Assembly: GCA_028279305.1 (NCBI GenBank)
Contig: JANQOA010000232.1
Coordinates: 1 to 45,338 of the forward strand
From: Pseudomonadales bacterium
GTDB taxonomy: Bacteria; Pseudomonadota; Gammaproteobacteria; Pseudomonadales; Azotimanducaceae
Reading direction: 5' to 3'
DNA length: 45,338 nucleotides
The notes below the pieces were generated by a model. The model did not search any database. It saw nothing but the letters and a program-made list of their open reading frames with translations, and was not told the DNA's origin. Below are positions 42,053 to 45,338 of this stretch, piece by piece (the first letter of the stretch is position 1; the number at the start of each line of letters is the position of its first letter). Made by a program: the position numbers and the translations under genes.

Positions 42053-42419
42053 GGTGGGGGCCAGGCTGTGGCTGGCGGTGTTGCTGTCAGCGGTGTTGTT
42101 CACAGGCGGATGCGCCAGCGCCAACCGGCCGCTGCAGCTGATCAGCGGCCAGGGGCCGGTCTATCCTCAGCAGGCCCGGGAACAGGGCATTGAAGGCGCG
42201 GTTGTGGTCGGCTACGACGTTAGCGCGGCGGGCCGGGTGGTTAACGCGCGGGTGGTCAGCAGTGAACCGCCGGGAGTGTTTGACGCGGCAGCGTTAGCGG
42301 CGGTGCGCAGCTGGCGGTTTAACGCGCCGGTGGTTGACGGTAACGCTCAGGCGCAGGCGAATTTGCGCAGTACCGTTGAGTTCCGGCTGGGCGCCGGAAC
42401 TGAATACGACGCTTACTGA
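42042..42419 (+). CDS. TonB C-terminal-domain lipoprotein
   Basis: 125 residues. A signal peptide (ARLWLAVLLSAVLFTGGC) ends in a plausible lipobox cysteine. The mature protein is a single TonB C-terminal domain: GPVYPQQAREQGIEGAVVVGYDVSAAGRVVNARVVSSEPPGVFDAAALAAVRSWRF. It lacks the Pro-rich linker and inner-membrane anchor of TonB, so it is probably not an energy transducer by itself. ATG 42042 or GTG 42054 are possible starts; the frame from 41988 is rejected. It overlaps the PhyH gene. Confidence 0.78.
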   Translation: MGVKVGARLWLAVLLSAVLFTGGCASANRPLQLISGQGPVYPQQAREQGIEGAVVVGYDVSAAGRVVNARVVSSEPPGVFDAAALAAVRSWRFNAPVVDGNAQAQANLRSTVEFRLGAGTEYDAY

Positions 42420-42426
42420 GGGCAGC

Positions 42427-42891
42427 TCAGCGGTTCAGCCGCACCGCGTAGTCGCCGCTGAAGCTGCTGGCTGAGCGGCCGTCCGCGGTGGTCACGGACG
42501 CTGCCAGTTGCAGCCGCAACTTGCCGTTGGCGCGCAGGCTGTCAGCATCCAGCTCAGCCAGCGGCAGCTCGCTGCCGGCGACAATGTCTTCGAGCACCGG
42601 CCGGGCAAAATCGATGCGGCCGCTGGCGTGAATGATGGATGCATCCAGCTGCAGATGCTGCAGCTGCAGATACAGTATCCCCCAGGCGGTCAGCGCCTGG
42701 ATTGCATACAGGCTGCCGGCAAATGCGCTGCCGTGGATATTGGTGTTCGCCTGCAGCGTAGTGCGGGTGGTGAGACGCCGGCCGTCAAAATCCTGCACCC
42801 GTACGTCCATGGCTTTGGACAGCGGAAAGTGGCTGTGCCATAACTGCTGTAGTTCCGCCGCCATGCGGGCCTGAGTGGAGTTGTCTGTCAT
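42427..42891 (-). CDS. YiiD-type hotdog-fold thioesterase
   Basis: 154 residues. The pattern HFPLSKAMDVRVQDFDGRRLTTRTTLQANTNIHGSAFAGSLYAIQALTAWGILYLQL...ASIIHASGRIDFARPVLEDIVAGSEL is the C-terminal domain of E. coli YiiD. That is a hotdog thioesterase-like module normally fused to a GNAT domain; here it stands alone. NTNIHGSAFAGSLYAI is the likely helix-start active-site region. It would hydrolyse acyl-CoA or a related thioester. ATG 42891 has no ribosome site; TTG 42897 is an alternative. Confidence 0.85.
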   Translation of the reverse strand: MTDNSTQARMAAELQQLWHSHFPLSKAMDVRVQDFDGRRLTTRTTLQANTNIHGSAFAGSLYAIQALTAWGILYLQLQHLQLDASIIHASGRIDFARPVLEDIVAGSELPLAELDADSLRANGKLRLQLAASVTTADGRSASSFSGDYAVRLNR

Positions 42892-42914
42892 CAGCAATAC
42901 TGTGGGAGGTTGGG

Positions 42915-43193
42915 ATGATCAGCGTAAATATGGTGGATGCCAACGTCTACCAGGTCATTGTCGAAGGTCAGGCTGCGCAAGATGGCGAAAGCAGCCACCG
43001 CGTGCGGATGAGCCAGGAGTATTACCGCGAATTGTGCGGTGCCACGGTTACGCATGAATTTGTGTTGATTCAGGCATTCCGCTTTCTGCTCGACCGCGGG
43101 CCAAACTCAGCAATTGCGGCTGAGTTTGACCTGCATGACCTGAACCGGGTTTACCCGGAATTCGAAGCGGAGTTAAAAGCCCGGTTCAGCTAG
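42915..43193 (+). CDS. Conserved small hypothetical protein
   Basis: 92 residues, soluble, acidic. The sequence VYQVIVEGQAAQDGESSHRVRMSQEYYRELCGATVTHEFVLIQAFRFLLDRGPNSAIAAEFDLHDLNRVYPEFEAELKARF looks well folded and conserved-type, but I do not recognise the family. ATG 42915 has GGAGG with good spacing. It diverges from the YiiD-type gene (23 bases) and overlaps the convergent nitroreductase by 4 bases. Confidence 0.8.
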   Translation: MISVNMVDANVYQVIVEGQAAQDGESSHRVRMSQEYYRELCGATVTHEFVLIQAFRFLLDRGPNSAIAAEFDLHDLNRVYPEFEAELKARFS

Positions 43194-43831
43194 CTCCAGG
43201 TATTCCAATGGGTGATGTTGGCTACCGGCGGACGCTCGGCGCGTTTAAAGTCGGTACCCTTGGTATAGGCCACGGGCAGCAACGCCACCTGCAGCACATC
43301 GTCGGGGATGCCAAGAATTTCAGCAGCCTCTTTTTCGTGCAGCAGATGCAGGGTGGTCAGAGCGCTGCCCAGCCCCCGGGACCGCGCTGCCAGCTGGAAA
43401 CTCCACACGGCGGGAAAAATGGAACCGAACAACCCGGCTGACATGGTCAGGGGCGCCGGGTCCTCGGGGCGGCCCTGCACACAGGGAATCAGGTGCACCG
43501 GCACTTCGTGCAGGTGTTCCATCAGATATACCGCGCTGCTGAACACACGTTTGGTCTGGGCGTTACCCATGGCCTCAGCCTGGCTGCCGGCTTCCGTCAG
43601 GTAACCTTCCGCGCCTTTGCGGTATAAATCCGCCAGCGCTTTGCGTTTGTCAGCATCTTCCACCACCAGCCAGCGCCAGGTCTGGGAATTGGAGCCGGTG
43701 GGTGCTTGCACGGCCAGTTCCAGGCATTCATTGATGAGGCTGCGCGGCACCTCCCGGGTGAGGTCGAGGCGCTTGCGCACGGCCCGCGTGGTGGCCAGCA
43801 ACTCGTCCGTCATATTGGTATCAAATTCCAT
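43190..43831 (-). CDS. Nitroreductase-family FMN oxidoreductase
   Basis: 213 residues. The N-terminal TTRAVRKRLDLTREVPRSLINECLELAVQAPTGSNSQTWRWLVVED is the FMN-binding region with the conserved Ser/Asn-rich loop. QLAARSRGLGSALTTLHLLHEKEAAEILGIPDDVLQVALLPVAYTKG is the second FMN motif. It reduces nitro, quinone or other electron-poor compounds with NAD(P)H. ATG 43831 has a strong GGGAGG site. Confidence 0.92.
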   Translation of the reverse strand: MEFDTNMTDELLATTRAVRKRLDLTREVPRSLINECLELAVQAPTGSNSQTWRWLVVEDADKRKALADLYRKGAEGYLTEAGSQAEAMGNAQTKRVFSSAVYLMEHLHEVPVHLIPCVQGRPEDPAPLTMSAGLFGSIFPAVWSFQLAARSRGLGSALTTLHLLHEKEAAEILGIPDDVLQVALLPVAYTKGTDFKRAERPPVANITHWNTWS

Positions 43832-43920
43832 AACTTCCTCCCTTTAAGAGCCTGAATAAAGAGCGCAAGTGTACTCCATAAGCGGCGGCGATTAAGCTAG
43901 GCAGCGAGAAGGAGAATAAT

Positions 43921-45222
43921 ATGTTGCAGCGGATTAGCCGCGGGGTATTAGTAGTGGCTGGTGCGCTGGCAGCCCCGTTTGCCCTGGCTGACTTGGAACA
44001 GCGGATCAATCAACAGGCGGAGCAGCTGCAAGCGCAGGTGATCGCCTGGCGCCGGGATATTCATCAGCACCCCGAATTGTCCAACCGGGAATTCCGCACC
44101 AGCAAGCTGGTGGCGGAGCATCTTGAGGGGCTGGGCTTGAAGGTGCGGCGCGGGGTGGCGCACACCGGCGTGGTGGCATTGCTTGAGGGCGCCAGGCCCG
44201 GCCCCGTGGTGGCGCTGCGCGCGGACATGGACGCACTGCCGGTGGTGGAAAAAACCGGCCTGCCGTTTGCGTCCAAAGCAACCGGCGAATATGAAGGTAA
44301 AACGGTTGGTGTGATGCACGCCTGCGGCCACGACACCCACGTCGCAATTCTAATGGGCGCAGCCCAGGTGTTGACCGGTATGCGCGAAGAATTGCCGGGT
44401 ACGGTGAAGTTTGTCTTCCAGCCCGCAGAAGAAGGTGCGCCCAAGGGGGAAACCGGCGGCGCCAGCATGATGATTGCGGAAGGTGTGCTGGAAAATCCAA
44501 AGGTGGACGCCATTTTTGGCCTGCACATCGGCCAGCACAGCCTGGCGGGTGCCGCCAGCTACCGGGAAAAAGGTTTCATGGCCAGCGCGCAGCGGTTTGA
44601 TGTGCACGTGCAGGGCCGGCAGTCCCACGGCGCGCGGCCCTGGGCGGGCATTGACCCTGTCGTGGTGGCCAGCGAAATTGTTGGCGCCCTGCAGACCATC
44701 GTCAGCCGGCAGATTGACATCACCCAGTCCCCGGCGGTGGTCACGGTGGGCTCCTTCCAGGCCGGCGTGCGCAACAATATTGTCCCGGAAACCGCCACCC
44801 TGAGCGGCACCATCCGCACCTTCGACCCGGACGTACGGCTCGCCATCCACAAAAAAATCCGCCGCATTGCCACCAACATCGGGGAAGCCCACGGCGCCAC
44901 GGTGGAAGTGGAAATTGATCCCGGCGTGCCGGTGACCTACAACGACCCACGCTTGACCGCGCAGATGCTGCCCACCCTGAAGCGGGTATACGGCGCCAAC
45001 AACGTCTACCACAGCGGCCGCGTGACCGGCGCTGAAGACTTCTCCTTTTATCAGGAACAGGTGCCCGGATTTTTCTTTTTCATCGGCGGCCGCCCGCCCG
45101 GCATCCCGCCGGAAGATGCCGTTTCCAATCACTCACCCTACTTTGATATTGACGAAGCGGCGTTGCTGCCGGGGGTGAGGGTGATGAGTCAGCTGGCCAT
45201 CGACTATTTGTCTGCGGAATAG
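43921..45222 (+). CDS. Exported M20-family amidohydrolase
   Basis: 433 residues. A signal peptide (RGVLVVAGALAAPFALA) precedes an M20D amidohydrolase of the hippurate/IAA-amino-acid hydrolase type. Metal ligands are in MHACGHDTHVAILM, FQPAEEGAPKGETGG and GLHIGQHS, with the last His in NHSPYFDIDE. The lid domain spans roughly RFDVHVQGRQSHGARPW to ATVEVEIDPG. It cleaves N-acyl amino acids in the periplasm. ATG 43921 has GAGAAGGAG upstream. The 116 bases after the stop to the window edge show nothing definite. Confidence 0.93.
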   Translation: MLQRISRGVLVVAGALAAPFALADLEQRINQQAEQLQAQVIAWRRDIHQHPELSNREFRTSKLVAEHLEGLGLKVRRGVAHTGVVALLEGARPGPVVALRADMDALPVVEKTGLPFASKATGEYEGKTVGVMHACGHDTHVAILMGAAQVLTGMREELPGTVKFVFQPAEEGAPKGETGGASMMIAEGVLENPKVDAIFGLHIGQHSLAGAASYREKGFMASAQRFDVHVQGRQSHGARPWAGIDPVVVASEIVGALQTIVSRQIDITQSPAVVTVGSFQAGVRNNIVPETATLSGTIRTFDPDVRLAIHKKIRRIATNIGEAHGATVEVEIDPGVPVTYNDPRLTAQMLPTLKRVYGANNVYHSGRVTGAEDFSFYQEQVPGFFFFIGGRPPGIPPEDAVSNHSPYFDIDEAALLPGVRVMSQLAIDYLSAE

Positions 45223-45338
45223 CAGGCATCTTCTGCGCTGGTTGTGTTGGGTATGTTCTGGGCTGGCCGGTCTGCGCATTAGAGCCAGGTTTCTCGCCGC
45301 CCGGGGCCGGCCCTCCTGCCTGCCCTCCCTCCGCTTGT

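Noticed and set aside
1..45338. Search for CRISPR arrays, tRNA/rRNA genes, phage or transposon genes
   Set aside because: No regular repeat-spacer array, no cloverleaf I could assemble and no transposase or integrase motifs were seen; a covariance-model scan was not possible.

Overview
This 45.3 kb window is a densely coded, GC-rich bacterial chromosome segment that looks gammaproteobacterial. The evidence is a DamX-type SPOR protein next to gltBD, a Syd (SecY-interacting) protein, GreB, an LplT-PlsC fusion and a cytosolic-type malate dehydrogenase. A Pseudomonadales/Cellvibrionales-like lineage is my best guess from gene content alone. I found no tRNA, rRNA, CRISPR array, phage gene, transposase or integrase. 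Most genes are packed head to tail with 4-base ATGA overlaps.

Layout: (1) 1-7.5 kb: the 3' part of a damX-like gene, converging on and overlapping gltD, with gltB upstream of gltD on the minus strand. (2) 7.75-14.2 kb: a GNAT acetyltransferase diverging from a Nudix hydrolase, then mdh, a lipoprotein prolyl oligopeptidase, an epoxide hydrolase and a zinc-ribbon methyltransferase on the plus strand. (3) 14.2-19.3 kb, minus strand: a phosphomannose-isomerase-like cupin, a membrane metallophosphoesterase, a glyoxalase-II-like hydrolase, two crotonases lacking canonical catalytic glutamates, and a secreted DsrE-like protein. (4) 19.3-21.3 kb: an alkylation-repair pair (Ada/AraC-AlkA fusion plus Ogt). 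(5) 21.3-23.3 kb: a SYLF-domain protein diverging from a TetR regulator, with two matching palindromic operators between them, then syd.

(6) 23.3-26.2 kb, minus strand: greB, then an operon of an EF-hand protein, an ECF sigma factor, a short membrane (probable anti-sigma) protein, a CpxP/Spy-like periplasmic protein and perhaps a small membrane protein. (7) 26.2-31.3 kb: a luciferase-like monooxygenase, a secreted MA-type metallopeptidase, a His/Tyr/Gly-rich secreted protein, mtnA with a class II aldolase (5-methylthioribose-phosphate salvage), and a TauD-type dioxygenase. (8) 31.4-37.2 kb: the LplT-PlsC fusion, a di-haem peroxidase with a TPR protein, and a run of small genes (NTF2-like, unknown, GNAT, AhpD-like). 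(9) 37.2-41 kb: a CBS-less sugar-phosphate isomerase diverging from a GH20 hexosaminidase without signal peptide and a NahK-like anomeric kinase, read here as an amino-sugar salvage cluster. (10) 41-45.3 kb: PhyH dioxygenase, TonB-like lipoprotein, YiiD-type thioesterase, a conserved hypothetical, a nitroreductase and an exported M20 amidohydrolase.

The most distinctive non-coding signals are the paired TetR operators (one over a likely leaderless start), a 20-bp tandem duplication in the gltB leader, two REP-like arrays with the same 24-bp period, a long hairpin between gltB and gltD, and a three-arm hairpin after the LplT-PlsC gene. No stretch longer than about 300 bases lacks a gene; the largest gap is 7471-7752. 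All function calls rest on motifs read by eye, with no database search.
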